64,000 bases of DNA, taken from NCBI GenBank assembly GCA_963281255.1, contig OY725490.1, forward strand, positions 4,340,001-4,404,000, given 5' to 3'. Numbering within the stretch: the stretch's first letter is position 1; every line of letters begins with the position of its first letter. The position numbers and the translations under genes are program-made. Under the pieces are notes generated by a model. It saw nothing but the letters and a program-made list of their open reading frames with translations, searched no databases and was not told the DNA's origin. Origin of the DNA: Aphrocallistes beatrix. Taxonomy: Eukaryota > Porifera > Hexactinellida > Sceptrulophora > Aphrocallistidae. Positions 34,496-46,442 of the stretch are shown piece by piece.

Positions 34496-35461
34496 GTATT
34501 ATTACCATATACAAACATTATATCAGAATATCCGATTCAGCTGTTGTCGTCATGTGACTGCGCAATAGGCTCTTTTTAGAGCGAAAAATGCTGTTGTCAA
34601 TTACATTGTATCACTGAGTAGTCTACCATCTAATCTTACTATTTGTACGGTATTTATTTTGATTTTTAAGTTCCCCCTAAACGTTACTAAAAATTGAAAA
34701 ATTATTGGTGGTTTTTCGGCGCATTCATCAATTAGTTTCTTGCTCATTTGATATTTTTTTAATGATATGGACTTCAAAATTGTTTTGGCCCCTTTAGAGA
34801 TTATTTCTCGAATATCTAAAACATTGATTGCATTGTATAGAGTAATTGAGAAAAATAGTATTGGTTGTATTATAGATGATGGAAGCGAAAAAATGCAATT
34901 TAAAAATAACTACCTTCGTGATTCTAATACATGAAAGCTGATATGCTTATAATTTGCCTTTTTCATACTGAAAGTAAAGTAGCAACTAAGATTTAAGCTA
35001 TATTCCTAGATTGTGAAAGTAGTCATATAATGTAATAGAACTTCGAGGTCACTAGTGTTAAGCAATATCTCAAAATGTATAGATCGTAGACACTAAGAAA
35101 TTATAAAATTCAATCTGCAAACTATCACTTCCTATATGATAATAATATTGTTGCCGTGTATATTTTCAATATTTTTGAGTTATCTTAGATTTTGTCACAT
35201 TTCATTACTTTTCTATAGATCGTGATAAAATACTAGATAACTCAAAATATTGAAAATAGACACGGGAACAATATTATTATCATATAGGATGTGATAGTTT
35301 GCGGATTGAATAGTGTAATTTTTTAGTGTCTACGATCTATACATTTTGAGATATGGCTTAAACATTCAATTTTTTTCCATAGCAACTGAGGAATGCATAG
35401 ACATTCCAATTAAGAATTGGATACTCTGATATAATGTTTGCATATTGTAACATTTCAAAGG
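34496..35461. mobile_element. Foldback MITE with a near-perfect palindrome
   Basis: Ends CCTTTGAAATG and CATTTCAAAGG extend into ~45-bp inverted repeats. The centre (35061-35356) is a palindrome with ~125-bp arms and ~40-bp spacer. It interrupts the same relict gene whose last piece starts at 35461. Part of the left half (34600-34780) resembles family E in reverse. Confidence 0.65.
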
Positions 35462-35590
35462 ATTACAAGAGGGTCAAAGGAAATGGTGGTGCTGTGGATT
35501 TAACTGAAAACTCAATTCAGCTTCTACGATGGATGATGTCAGTGTCTCGCGAATCATCGCTGACTTCGAGCTTGCACAAGATTCCGTAAG
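35461..35590 (+). pseudogene. Relict transposon gene, 3' piece
   Basis: Encodes YKRVKGNGGAVDLTENSIQ then LLRWMMSVSRESS. This block directly follows the FFALDHxxYSRW region in intact members of the same family. It is therefore the continuation of the relict at 26510-28756, displaced by about 6.7 kb of later insertions. Confidence 0.6.
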
Positions 35591-35724
35591 AAATACTAAG
35601 GAATGATACGAGTAAGGAGTTGGCAGCGAATTCAATTTCAAATACTACGTTCACTTCAAATCACATACATATTTACCTCACTTCCCGCTTAGCTAGAGAT
35701 CTAAGCTTTATATTATTTGAAAGT

Positions 35725-36130
35725 ACAGGGTTGGTGGATTATTTTTAAGACATCAGATTTGTAAAAATATGCATGATGACTTAGCATGAAGTCATTAAAA
35801 ATTAACCCAACCATGTCAAACATAACATGCAAATTTAACTACTTCATCCTTATTATTTGATCTGATCTCTCTACCACAAGTTTCTAAGCGTTGGTGGATT
35901 GTGTGTTTCAAATGTTATTTGGAAACCTTTTTCTAATTTCTAAGATATGACATTTATAAACTGACCTATTTTTGAGTATGTACATTTGATGCTATTTCCG
36001 CTTCACGACACCATGTCAAACATTAATGTAATTTGACTATTTTATCCTTATTCTTTCGATTTAATTAGTCTACATGTTCCTAAGGGTTGGTGGATCATGT
36101 ATTTCAAATTCTTTTAAAAAATCTTCCCTA
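35725..36130. repeat. Diverged ~185-bp tandem repeat, about 2.3 units
   Basis: GTTGGTGGATT-type starts occur near 35730, 35891 and 36077. CCATGTCAAACAT plus TTATCCTTATTMTTTGATTT blocks occur near 35810 and 36010. It is non-coding. Confidence 0.55.
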
Positions 36131-36178
36131 ACCTGTTATGATATGATTTTTTTAAAAGAATTATTTTTGACTTATATA

Positions 36179-37516
36179 CTACGGGCATTCAATAAGTAGT
36201 CGTTATCATAGTATACTTTCCCCCAAAACAAGTAATATAATTAATATCAATGCTGCAATTTCTCGAACTACTCTCCTTGATGCTGTATAACTAGTATTAG
36301 CCTCTTAATCCAATCCAAAAAACTTTTTTGAAGTCTCCACGTGGTATACCTTTCATATACTGAAAAATCGCAGATCCGAGGTGAGGCCGACTTTCGAATT
36401 CCCTCCCTGAAAGGTGTTTCTTCAGCTTAGGGAAGAGCCAAAAGTCGCATGGAGCGAGGTCTGGTGATTAGGGAGGATGATCTAGCTCTACAACTCTCAG
36501 ACTTTCCAACTTTTCCCTTACCAGCTTGGTCTAGTGGGGTCGGGCATTATCATGCAATAATCTCAATCCTCGAGTTCCAGTCCTTGGCCGTCGATTGTGG
36601 TAGAATTTCTCAACCTCAGATAGGCACTCACTCATGTAAAATGATCCAGTAATAGTGGTATTCTTGGGGACACAAATCTGGCACACTGGACCATAAGAAT
36701 CAAAAAATATGCAGTACATAACCTTGGGGTTCCGGAAGTCATATCGAGGGATTATTGGTGGGTCCTGGCCTTTAGCTACCCATACTTTGTTAGCTTCCTT
36801 TGACAAAGGCTCGCTATAACGCACCCAAGTCTCATCACCAGTCACGATCTCGAATAGACTCCTGGAGTCGGTTCTATCGAAGTCAGAAAGCAACTTTTGA
36901 GCACATTGAACCCTCTTAGTTTTCTGGGCCTGTGCTAGTGCATGCGGGACTCACCGAGCGCAGATTTTCCTAAATTGAAAATTGTCATGCACAATGGTAT
37001 GAGCGGTTCCCGTTGAGACCCCAACTGCATTAGCTATCTCCATCAATGAAATAGGGGGTCTTCTTCAAGTAATTCGGAAACCTCGAGGACAAATTTGTCA
37101 CTGGCGCCGGAAATCGGCCTCCCTGCTCTGGGCTTATCTTCTATCGACTCTCTTCCCTCACGAAAACGTCGGGTCCTGTCAACTATCGTGGAATATGGAA
37201 GAGTTCTATCATTATAAACCTCCATCAAATCCTTGTGGATGTCGGTTGAAGAAACTTGGAGCAGTGTATGAATCTTTACATAGGCTCGCTGCTCAGTTTT
37301 GAAATCTGCACTCTCGGAAGCCATAATAAATGCCAGTATATAAAAATGCCAAACTAATAATAGCCACAGTATAAAAACCAAAGCTCAGAATTGAAAAAGT
37401 AAAGTATCATTTGAAAGAGCATCGGTAGGGCTACATTAGATATGCTAACCCAATTCTGAATTAAATGGAACAACCAAGATAAATTGCAATAACGACTACT
37501 TATTGAACGCCCGTAG
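36179..37516 (-). mobile_element. mariner element, 1.34 kb with TIRs
   Basis: Inverted repeats of about 30 bp (CTACGGGCATTCAATAAGTA on the left, its near reverse complement on the right) are flanked by TA at 36177-36178 and 37517-37518. Length and TIRs are typical of a full mariner. The single gene inside is broken. Confidence 0.9.
36228..37324 (-). pseudogene. mariner transposase (DD34D), inactivated
   Basis: Start chosen at ATG 37324 (MASESADFKTEQRAYVKIHT). The longer frame upstream is terminal repeat and leader. The N-terminal helix-turn-helix half stops with a frame change near 37043. The middle (IANAVGVSTGTAHTIVHDN) lies in another frame. The catalytic half 36531-36893 has VTGDETW (first Asp, 36834-36836) and LLHDNARPH (second Asp, 36549-36551). 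A TAG at 36531 and a later TAA precede SPDLAPCDFW, which keeps the third Asp (about 36445) at the 34-residue spacing. The transposase is dead, but the element could still be mobilised by a relative. Confidence 0.88.
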
Positions 37517-37769
37517 TAGTATATGTGTTTACTCTTGATCATTGTTGATTTGAGCTTTAGGAGATGCATTGATCCATAGCTGCAGTAGTATAGTATGTAT
37601 TATTATGGTAATGTTAACTAGGATCAATATAAACATGTATCGATAATTTCGTGCACTAAATAAAAATAAATTTGAACAAGCTATACAGTTATTGCTTACT
37701 GCAGGTGTGTCGAACTCGAATCGGATAGTGGGCCAATTCCATAACCCCAGCTCTTCCCCGGGCCATGAA

Positions 37770-38500
37770 ACTGAAATTTGTGACAATAAAAAGGTAATAA
37801 TGACATCATAATTCCATGATGAGTCGAGGTTTTCCTCTGAGGTCAGAACTTAGTGGAGCCCTAACCGAAAGACTCCCACATGCCAAATATCAGCTTTCTG
37901 AGCCAGGCAGTTTCTTCAATCAATTCGTTAGTCACTAATTTGTACTTCATTTGTTCAAAATACTTTTTACAAATACAGTATACAAGCGCGCGCTTGGCTT
38001 GCTTGCGCTGCGCGGCAGGCAGACACTTTGTGTCCACCAGAGGCGCTCTTTGGACACCTGGGGTCACATTGATTAATTAAAAGGAGAAAACATCTCTAAA
38101 TACGTCTGTCCTAATATTATAATCGATATCGCACGAAAAATCACCAAATTTGTCAATTTTTGAAATTTTGATGAGTGATGGTGACGTCATTACAAAGTGA
38201 TGAATCATCATTTTTTGATGATAGTTGCAACATATGTGAGGTATATTAAAGTACACTTCTATTAAAATTTCGGCCTTCTATCACCTAAAATGGCAGAGTT
38301 ATGGTCGAAAAACTGAAATTTCTAATTATAAAAAGGTGATAATGACGTCATGACTACATGATGAGTCGACATTTTGGTCTGAGCTCAGAACTTAGTAGAG
38401 CTATAGCCAAAAGACTCCCACATGCCAAAAATCAGCTTTATGTGCCTGGCAGTTTCTTCAATCAATTCGTTACAGATATATATATATATATATATATATA
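37770..38500 (-). mobile_element. Two family A copies, minus strand (one partial, one near-complete)
   Basis: 37770-37982 is the head-side half of one copy. At 37983 a second copy starts CAAGCGCGCGCTTGGC after an A, followed by tail, core and a (TA)n end at 38500. The minus-strand head of the second copy is missing, where a plus-strand copy begins inside the AT tract. Confidence 0.7.
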
Positions 38501-38522
38501 TCCTTACTATTAAAACTCGATG

Positions 38523-38569
<47 letters not shown>

Positions 38570-39059
38570 GTAACGAATTGAAGAAACTGCCGGGCGCAGA
38601 AGGCTGATTTTTGGCATGTGGGAGTCTTTTGGCTATGGCTCCAGTAAGTTCTGAGTTCAGAGCAAAATGTCGACTCATCATGGAATTATGACGTCATTGT
38701 CACATTTTTAAAAGTTAAGCAACACAGTTATTCGGGCATAACTCAGCCATTATAGGAGATAGAAGGCTGAAATTTTAATAGAATCTGTATACTAACATAC
38801 CTCACATATGATGCGACTTTCATCAAAAAATGATGACTCATCACTTTGTTATGACGTCATCATTACGCATCAAAAATTTTAAAATTGACAAATTTGGTGA
38901 TTTTTCGAGTGATATCGATTAGCACAGTAGGACAGACATATTTAGAGATGTTATCTCCCTTATAATTAACCAATGTGACTCCAGGCGACCGAAGGGAGCC
39001 TCCGGCGGACACAAAGTGTCCACCAGTCGCGCAGCGCAAGCAAGCGCGAAGCGCGCTTG
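38501..39059 (+). mobile_element. Family A, complete plus-strand copy (559 bp)
   Basis: Complete copy: A|TCCTTACTATTAAAACTCG, (TA)n of about 45 bp, core with two TGACGTCA sites and one TGACTCA, hairpin tail, and GCGCGCTTG|T end at 39059. This is one of the best reference copies for the family. Tyr/Ile-repeat ORFs here are only the translated AT microsatellite. Confidence 0.8.
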
Positions 39060-39149
39060 TATATATATATATATATATATACGTATTTTAAAAAATGTTG
39101 GTAGGACTATATAAAAATGTAGAAAATATAGAAAATTCATTCGCTCATA

Positions 39150-39775
39150 TTTCCATATTGAATGTTCATTCTAATGTAGTTTTTCGAAGCAATTGACGCA
39201 TATTGCTGGTTGCCCACAACAGGCCGAACAATAAGTTTGAACTTGTTTTTGAAGCAGCTAGTTTACTACCAAACTTTTCTTGAATTAATCGATAACAATT
39301 GACACATCTTCTCGTTGTTCGTGCCTGACCACTAGAAATATTTAAATAATGAGTCTTAGTGTCTTAGTAAGTATAACTATCCGGGGTGCACAACTTGAAT
39401 ATTTTTATCCTGTACTTGTGTTTCTTCACAGGAATATATTTTTTAAAGATTAACCTTCCACGGAAAGGAACTAGAGATTCATCAACCGCTAATTTTTCTC
39501 CTGACTCCAAAACACCATGAAAATTATCAAAAGATCCAAAAGTGGCTTAATTTTGGTTAAACGTCCTTTATTCGTTTCATTATTATTATCACTCGCATGA
39601 AAATAACGTGACAAAATCCCTGGACATAATTGTTCTTGAGAGATTAAGATTGTAAAGAGGATTTTTGACCAATACAAACTCATTTCTGGAAGTCTAAATA
39701 CATCAATAGGCTTGCTAATCGAAGATAACTTACTTGTCAAGATCAATTATAATTTGCTCTTTACCCAAAAAATGC
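39150..39775 (-). pseudogene. piggyBac transposase relict with internal deletion
   Basis: Minus-strand remnants. LPEMSLYWSKILFTILIS and LSRYFHASDNNNETNKGRL lead to LTKIKPLLDLL, then LAVDESLVPFRGRLIFKKYI (first catalytic Asp) and KHKYRIKIFKLCTP. These are canonical piggyBac motifs in order. The sequence then jumps to RRCVNCYRLIQEKFG, the C-terminal Cys-rich domain, so the region with the other catalytic Asps is deleted. There are several frame breaks. I could not see TTAA-bounded ends. Confidence 0.65.
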
Positions 39776-40167
39776 AAGGATGGCGCTAATTGGGATATAG
39801 GAGACCAATCACAATAATTGCCAACAACTGTGCCATGTAAAGGCTTTCCTTAAACATTCTTTGTACAGCAATCTGAAGAATCTGAACTAGAAAATGTAAA
39901 ATCCGAAGAAAAAGTAGCATGATCAGAACATTGATATTATGAAAAGTATTTGTTAGTCAAACATTATACTCATAGCAAAAATGGGCATTAGTTAAGCAAT
40001 TTTGACTACTGTCAGGTATTAACTAATTGAGGAAACAATAGTCAACTTTATTGATTCGACAAAAGTTCACCCTTTATTTAATGACAAAGGTGTTGGTCAA
40101 GTAGTTAGCTCACTAATGCGGCAAATTTAGCTGGTAATTAAATCGAATAATGTTCCAAAGTGAGAAA
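39776..40167. other. No gene recognised
   Basis: AT-rich DNA that may include more decayed piggyBac 5' sequence (a plausible acidic stretch at 39850-39910, minus strand), but nothing is firm. Confidence 0.35.
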
Positions 40168-41060
40168 AAAAGTACGGGGTGCCTCAAACCACCCAACGCA
40201 AACAAGCGAAGATGCTTGTTGGCAATAGATAAGAATAATGCAACGGTGATATACCTGTATAATAAAGAATGATTGTAATAACACAAACTGGGGCCTTTTT
40301 ACTTAACTTAAAACTTAAGTATAACTTAAGGTGAGGCTATTCTCAAAATTGGAAATTTGGGATGAATATTAGATTTGTTTTAAATTGATATATTTCTATA
40401 GTCTGATATCCGAACTAGCTTATCTGTAAGTTTTTAAGAAAAATTTCCATTATTCATGCGATTATATGGCTTCAAAGATGACGTCATTTTATAATTTTGT
40501 ACAAAAATTCCAAAAAAAAATTTTCTTTTAATTTTTCCGACTGAGGTACATTGTGTCACAAAGTTATAAGGTTGTAGTAGAGATAGAGCTTAGCTCTTTG
40601 TTTTATAATGGATGGTATTGTTGCTTGAACAAAGTAAAATGTATGCTGATCATTTATTTAATAATAAAATAATTCTAATTAATTTAACAATATGAAAAAA
40701 AATCCGCTGCAACGAGTGACAAAATTATTTCAAAAATTAAAAATATAATCACTTTTTAAAACATTCTAATCGAGGAAATTTGTTCCTTATTGAATATGCT
40801 TCATAACGCAATTTTGATTTTGACTCTATGTAGTACTGAAGTTGAGTTATGCTCAACATAAGTTGTGGCTGTAATTGATAAGGATCATACTAAGTATGGA
40901 TTCAGAGTAAAACTATGCATAGGAGCAGTATACTCTCGCACGTTTTATGTGTACTTAGTATAGAGTGATGATTTTGTACCATTCAATTAGCACTACTATA
41001 ATATTGATTTTTGAGATTAGTCTCACCTTAAGCAAAAACTAAGAATTTGCTTAACTTTAA

Positions 41061-41617
41061 GTACTGCAATAAGTTGTCGAATAAGGATATTTGCATGTTA
41101 TTTAATATTCCAGAGCAGTTAAAACTAATGGAAATTGAGGGACTTATATAAATATTTTCTAAATCCTACTTTCTGAGACTTTTTTTTCAGCAATTATAAA
41201 GGTGATAACTTTTTGTAAATTCAACATAGGGGCGAAAACTCAACGGTTTTTGATAGATCTTGAAGAGTAGAACATAATGAACAAATATATTTTTGATATT
41301 AGGAATAAAAAGAGAATTATGAAAAAAATAGTGTCAAAATTACTAAAAATAAAATTCCTCGGGTGTTTTGGTGTGAATTTTTAACAATTTTCAAAATTTC
41401 AAAAATCTCTCTGCTCATTCGTTAGATCATCGATTTATGAATGAATTCTAAAAGTTTCTAAAGGATTGACCAAATTTTTAAAAAAATTTTTATCTGTTGC
41501 AATATTTCAATTATTAATGCAGTTTTGCAGATAACTCTGCGATTCAAATCTGCACTGAAAAAATTAAATGAATCGGTTGAAAAAGTCAAAAGTTAGCTAT
41601 TATAGGAAAGGCCAACC
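41061..41617. mobile_element. Family C element nested in Harbinger, TTAA flanks
   Basis: 557 bp, with TTAA at 41057-41060 and 41618-41621. The right end GGAAAGGCCAACC matches the family C terminus at 18523. The left end is a family variant starting GTACTGCAATAAGTTG. It interrupts the Harbinger subterminal repeats. Confidence 0.7.
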
Positions 41618-41844
41618 TTAAGCAAAAACTAAGTATTTGCCTAACTTTAAGCAAAATCTAAGTATTTGCTTAAATTGAGAAACAGCTAAGAATTTGCATG
41701 CTTTAAAAAATGTCAAGAATTTAATACTTTTGAATTATCCAAATACTGTAATCAACTATCAAGTTCCATGTTAAATTATATGAACAATAGTCCTATTAAA
41801 TAGTTATAAATTTCTGAAGAAATATTCTAGTTTAGTTAGATTTC

Positions 41845-42899
41845 ATGGCTTCTGCACTAAGTTTACTTGAGATTGAAACTGAAATTGAAATTATTGAAAA
41901 CAGTTTAAGTCGCCAAAGAGTTTTTAGGGATCGACTTAACCCAATGGAGGCATATTCTGATTTCGATTTTATCGCTAGATACAGAATAACGAATATATGT
42001 TTGTAAACCTCTTGAACAAAATTTCCATCAAACTTCATCGATCTACTGCTCGTTCCCACTCAATTGCTCCAACAACACAACTAGCTGTAGCTCTGCAGTT
42101 CTTAGCCACTGGAACGTTTCAGACAGTTATCGCATCCGCACATGGAATCTCGCAAACGGCTGTATCGAGATGCGTAACTGCTGCGACTAAAGCATTAACC
42201 AGCATAGCTCCAGCATATATCAATTTTCCGAATACAACTCGACAAAAGGTCATTCAATAATATTTCTTAAAAAAATACAAGTTTCCGCTAGTTCTTGGAT
42301 GTATTGATGGCTCCCATGTTCCCATCCTTGCACCATCAACGAATGAGGATATCTATGTTAACCGAAAGGGATTTCACTCTATAAACATCCAAGCAATTTG
42401 TGGCCATGAATTTCACTTCATCAATGCTGTTGTCAAATGGCCCGGCTGTACTCATGATGCTTTTATTTGGCGTTAATCAGGCATCAACCGGGAGATAACA
42501 AGTGGTGGGATTGAAACTGTCCATGGGTGGTTCTTAGGTGATAGTGCGTATGGATTACGTCCTAATTTAATGACTCATCACTTCTCCAGGTACACCTGGG
42601 CAAAGAAGGTATAATCGGGCTTTCCCTAAAGTTCGCCAAACAATTGAGTGTACTTTCGGTATTTGGAAGAGTCGTTGGAGGTCCATGGATAAAACAGGAG
42701 GGACTCTCTGTTATAGTCCTGAAAAATGTTGTAAATAATAATTACTACTATGGTGCTGCATAACATGTGTATCGACCATGGCATCCTGACCGAACTCGAA
42801 ACATCAATGGATGAACCCACTCCTGACATTGATTATCTGAAGGAACCTTCAGAAAACGGTATAATGAGGGAAACTATAGTAACTGAATTTTTCCAGTAA
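41845..42899 (+). pseudogene. Harbinger DDE transposase (HARBI1-like), inactivated
   Basis: Starts MASALSLLEIETEIEIIENS at 41845. A frame change before 42000 shifts to the frame with HSIAPTTQLAVALQFLATGTF and a helix-turn-helix (GISQTAVSRCVTAATKAL). A TAA near 42258 follows. The catalytic motifs continue: GCIDGSHVPI from 42298 (first Asp), VVKWPGCTHDAFIW (second Asp, about 42440), GDSAYGLRPNLM, and FPKVRQTIECTFGIWKSRWR near 42640 with the acidic residue. Stop TAA 42897-42899. Several stops and shifts make it non-functional, but the domain order is complete. Such transposases need their Myb-like partner to enter the nucleus and bind DNA. Confidence 0.87.
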
Positions 42900-43206
42900 A
42901 TTATGCTTTATCATTGCATGTAAAATTTATGTTAATTTTATTTGACTTCTCATTGTATTGAATTCCAATTAGCCTTTCTTAATACAATTTAATATACAGT
43001 CGAAGCCGCTTCGTCGGAACACTTTCAGAGTACGGTGGGTCTCGATTATCCGATATGATGTCCCGATTCACGATGATTTTAGTTTAAAGAAATTATTATC
43101 GACAATTTTATCCTGATTAAGCTGCTTCACTGTCTCAACATCATAACTAGTTATCTGAAATCATCAAGATTACAAAGTGAACATATAAATATTACCGATT
43201 AGTAAA

Positions 43207-43968
43207 TTAATAATCACTGGAACTTGGAGGATAGAAAGGTCCTGAAGGGAAACTCTTAGGGTAGGATGGCGGAGCAAATGGTCCTGCGAATGGATGCATA
43301 TGAGGCTGTGTCAAGGCAGATAACATCGCTTTTTGGTTTGCGATCATCTCTGGTAGATTCTGCAACATATCTCCTATTCTCTGCATATGCGATTCAATTC
43401 TCTCTAAACTTGACTCTATTATTTTGACTACAGCCAACTTCTCTTCTTCCTTCTCTAACAAGTAACAACATCTGTTTAGTATTTGTCAGTTGCATATCTG
43501 CAGTTGCGCCAGATAGTGGGTAAGAAAACTTTCTTTTTCGACTGGGTAGTCCCGCCAGGTTGGGTTGCTCATCATCCGTTGAAACAGAGGGCTTGTGACC
43601 ATTTGATCAGAATCATAAGACAATTGGGAGTGAGTAGGTTCAATCGTGATGTCTACCCCAGAAGCGATGCCCTCAAATAATTGTTTCCCTTTGATGCTTT
43701 GGATTTTCTCCTCCAGTGGAGTTAGCTCACTTCCAGGGGGACCTCCGCCAGTTTTTTTCATCGAAGCAATCTTATCGGCAATTAGTGGTTTATGCTTGAT
43801 CAAGAGGTTGGACCACTTTTTGAGAACATCGTCTCGATTCCTTGATGTGCCATGAAGTGCTGACAATCCAGACGCGACTTCATCCCAGACTGTGTTCTTC
43901 TCTTCGAAAGTGAAGGAAGCACTCAAACTGCCAAACAGTTGGGATATTTTCTCTAGAATTAAATGCAC
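43207..43968 (-). pseudogene. Harbinger Myb/SANT-like accessory protein, one nonsense codon
   Basis: A single minus-strand frame of about 253 codons from ATG 43968, broken only by TGA at 43486-43488. The first part has a Myb/SANT-like trihelix (NTVWDEVASGLSALHGTSRN then DDVLKKWSNLLIKHK). After the TGA the same frame continues with a coiled-coil (LEKEEEKLAVVKIIESSLER) and a Pro-rich end. This matches the second protein of Harbinger transposons. Apart from the TGA it looks intact, so this gene decayed less than the transposase. Confidence 0.8.
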
Positions 43969-44031
43969 TAAGGATTTTATTTCTTCAGAGGAAAAGTTTT
44001 CTGGAAAACGTTTGAAAACGTGGAAAACGTC

Positions 44032-44350
44032 TGGAAAACGTTTGTAGAATAATTATTCATATTCTATAGTAGTCATTCGCCAACTTTCATTTAGATCATT
44101 TTAATTAATACGTCATTAATATATTTAAACAATTAGATTATTTTACGCATCTCAATCACTCTTTGAAAACGTTTGTATACTAATAATATTCTACCCGTTA
44201 TTCACCAACTTCCATTTAGATCATTTTAATACGTCATGAATATGTTTAGACAATTAGATTCTTTACGCATCTCAATCACTCTTCGAAAACATTTGTATAC
44301 TAATAATATTCTAGCAGTTATTCGCCAACTTTCATTTTAATACCACAATG
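44032..44350. repeat. Tandem ~120-133-bp repeat in Harbinger 3' region
   Basis: Units start GAAAACRTTTGTA near 44032, 44165 and 44284, each with a CGCCAACTTYCATTTAGATC-type block. It is non-coding and lies between the Myb-like gene and the right terminal repeat. Confidence 0.7.
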
Positions 44351-45239
44351 ATATAACTGACAAAACACCCCTAGCGCGTCAATGATTCATACAACAGAAA
44401 TAAATCAAACTGCCTACAAGCTTTTATACTAATTTATTATAGACCGAAACACAATTTACAAGATTTTAAGAGTATTGTCAACCCCAGACATGACTTAAGT
44501 TAAAAACTAAAAATATTTACTTAAGTTTAAGCAAATACTTAGTTTTTGCTTAAAGTTAAGCAAAACATAAGTTAAGAAGTTAGTGAATAAGGCCCCAGGA
44601 CCTGATTTCAGAATGAAAATACCATGGCGAAATCGGATTTATAAAGTATTTTACAGTTGAATTAAGGTAAAGCATCATTGTCTTAGCATATAACGAACTT
44701 ATTTCAAATATAAAACGAATTAGCAGAATCCTACTGACGACACATCGGTGGGTAATTTTGATGCATTACAGCAATAGGATATTGCATAGCCTACTGTATA
44801 TAAGGTCTCACACTAACTTGCGGATTTGGGACTAGGGATGCGGTAGAAGATGGTTGAACTAATACATGAGCTGCCTTAAATAATTAACAAAGCACAATAG
44901 AGCTTAGAAATGTATTACCAGCAAATATAAATATGGTGTCAAAGTACCCATATCCGTTGTTAAAATTTAGATTAATCACCATATGGTTGCGCAATAGGTT
45001 ATATTTGTGACAAATTTGGTGATTTTCAGAGGCCGTTTAGTGACACTTCTAAGTGTTTTTATTATAAAATTTTTCGCATAGAACTGAGATGTGAATGGGT
45101 TATTGATACGAAAAATTTTTTCATGGAAATTTGCTACATTCTAATATTGCTATGGGAACATGTTTTGGTCAGTTGGGATTATATCTTTGAAAATTGCAAT
45201 AGTTAGACATTCAAATGTAATTCCATTTGATAGCAAATA

Positions 45240-45889
45240 TACTACTTCCCATTGGCTTCAAAATATGGCATATCAAATATTTTCACATCATGACACCTTC
45301 AAAAAGTGTGAAAACGTTGTCAGTTGACTGGGACCCAAAAATAACCATGTCCAATAGTATCCGCCGAAATCCCATATCTATAACTTTATTTGACTTTGCC
45401 AGGTCGTTATTCCAATATTGAATTCGTGCTCAGCACTATATTTCCAGCAATTTGATATATATATCGACCAAGTTTGGAGAATATTTTGGTTTCCTTTTCC
45501 TAGCAACGGTCAGGAATGTGAAAAATTTCCTTGCCGTTGCTAGGCACGAGCAAACAAAAATGTTTCCAAATATGGTCAATATGTATATCAAATTGCTGGA
45601 ATTCTCGTGTTGAGCATGAATTCAGCATTAAAAAGATGTTCTGGCACTGTTAAAAGAAGTTATAGCTGTGGGACATTTTGCATCTAAAATGTGTCGTTTT
45701 TAGAGCGACACCAGGTGATACAAGTGGCTCAAAGTGGCGAAATATTGGTGCTGGAATTATAAAAATCGGAACATGGCCATGATCGGAATTATTATTTAGA
45801 ACCCCTATAAGGATCTAAAAAAATAAAAAGCAATTTGGGTACATTTTAAGTAAAACAAGTGTCCCATGAGAAATACCAACCTTAAGCGA
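45240..45889. mobile_element. Family C/D segment nested in the P-like foldback
   Basis: Begins like 19105 (GGCTTCAAAATATGGCAYAT), contains a family D palindrome at 45418-45625, and ends AAATACCAACC before TTAA (reverse of 21224). It sits in the spacer of the P-like foldback. Confidence 0.6.
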
Positions 45890-46442
45890 TCATGTAATTT
45901 CGACGTCTATATTCAATGGTTTACGAAATATTCGACAAACTACCAAATGTGACAAATATGATAAATAGTCGAATATCTCGTAAACCATTGAATTTAGACG
46001 TCGAAATTATATTATCGCTTAAGTAGTGTATTCACTATCAAATGGAATTACATTTGAATGTCTAGCTATCGCCGTTTTCAAGATAATACCCCAACTGACC
46101 AAACATGTTTCTATAGCAACCATGCAAAGTAGAAATATTTAACGAAAAAGTTCCAAATTTTCGTATTTATAACCCATTCACATCTCAGTTACAATAAAAA
46201 CACTTAGAAGTGCCCCTAAATGGCCTCTGAAAATCACCAAATTTGTCACAAATATAATCTATTGCGCAACCATATGGTGACTAATCTCAATTTTAACAAC
46301 GGATATGGGTACTTTGACACCATATTTATATATGCTGGTAATACATTCCTAAACTCTATTGTGCCTTGTTAATGATTTAAGGGAGCTCATGTATTAGTTC
46401 AACCATCTTCTACCGCATCCCTAGTCCCAAATCCGCAAGTTA

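Larger units (their letters stand above)
40291..44595. mobile_element. PIF/Harbinger element, 4.3 kb, CWG target duplication
   Basis: Ends GGGCCTTTTTACTTAACTT and AAGTTAGTGAATAAGGCCC are inverted repeats. Flanks CTG (40288-40290) and CAG (44596-44598) fit the 3-bp CWG duplication of Harbingers, and the empty site in family B copy 1 has a single ACTGG/CCAGT there. It contains the two usual genes, a transposase (+) and a Myb-like protein (-), arranged convergently. Subterminal TTAAGCAAAAACTAAG-type repeats occur at both ends. Both genes are broken. Confidence 0.9.

Noticed and set aside
37325..37381. Upstream Met of the mariner transposase
   Set aside because: The first 19 codons are leader sequence. 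MASESADF at 37324 matches mariner starts.
38385..38681. 98-codon ORF with Ile-Tyr repeats
   Set aside because: It is the translation of the (TA)n tracts between two family A copies.
42995..43080. pogo-like MITE end (CAGTCGAAGCCGC)
   Set aside because: Only one end resembles a pogo terminus and no inverted partner was found nearby.
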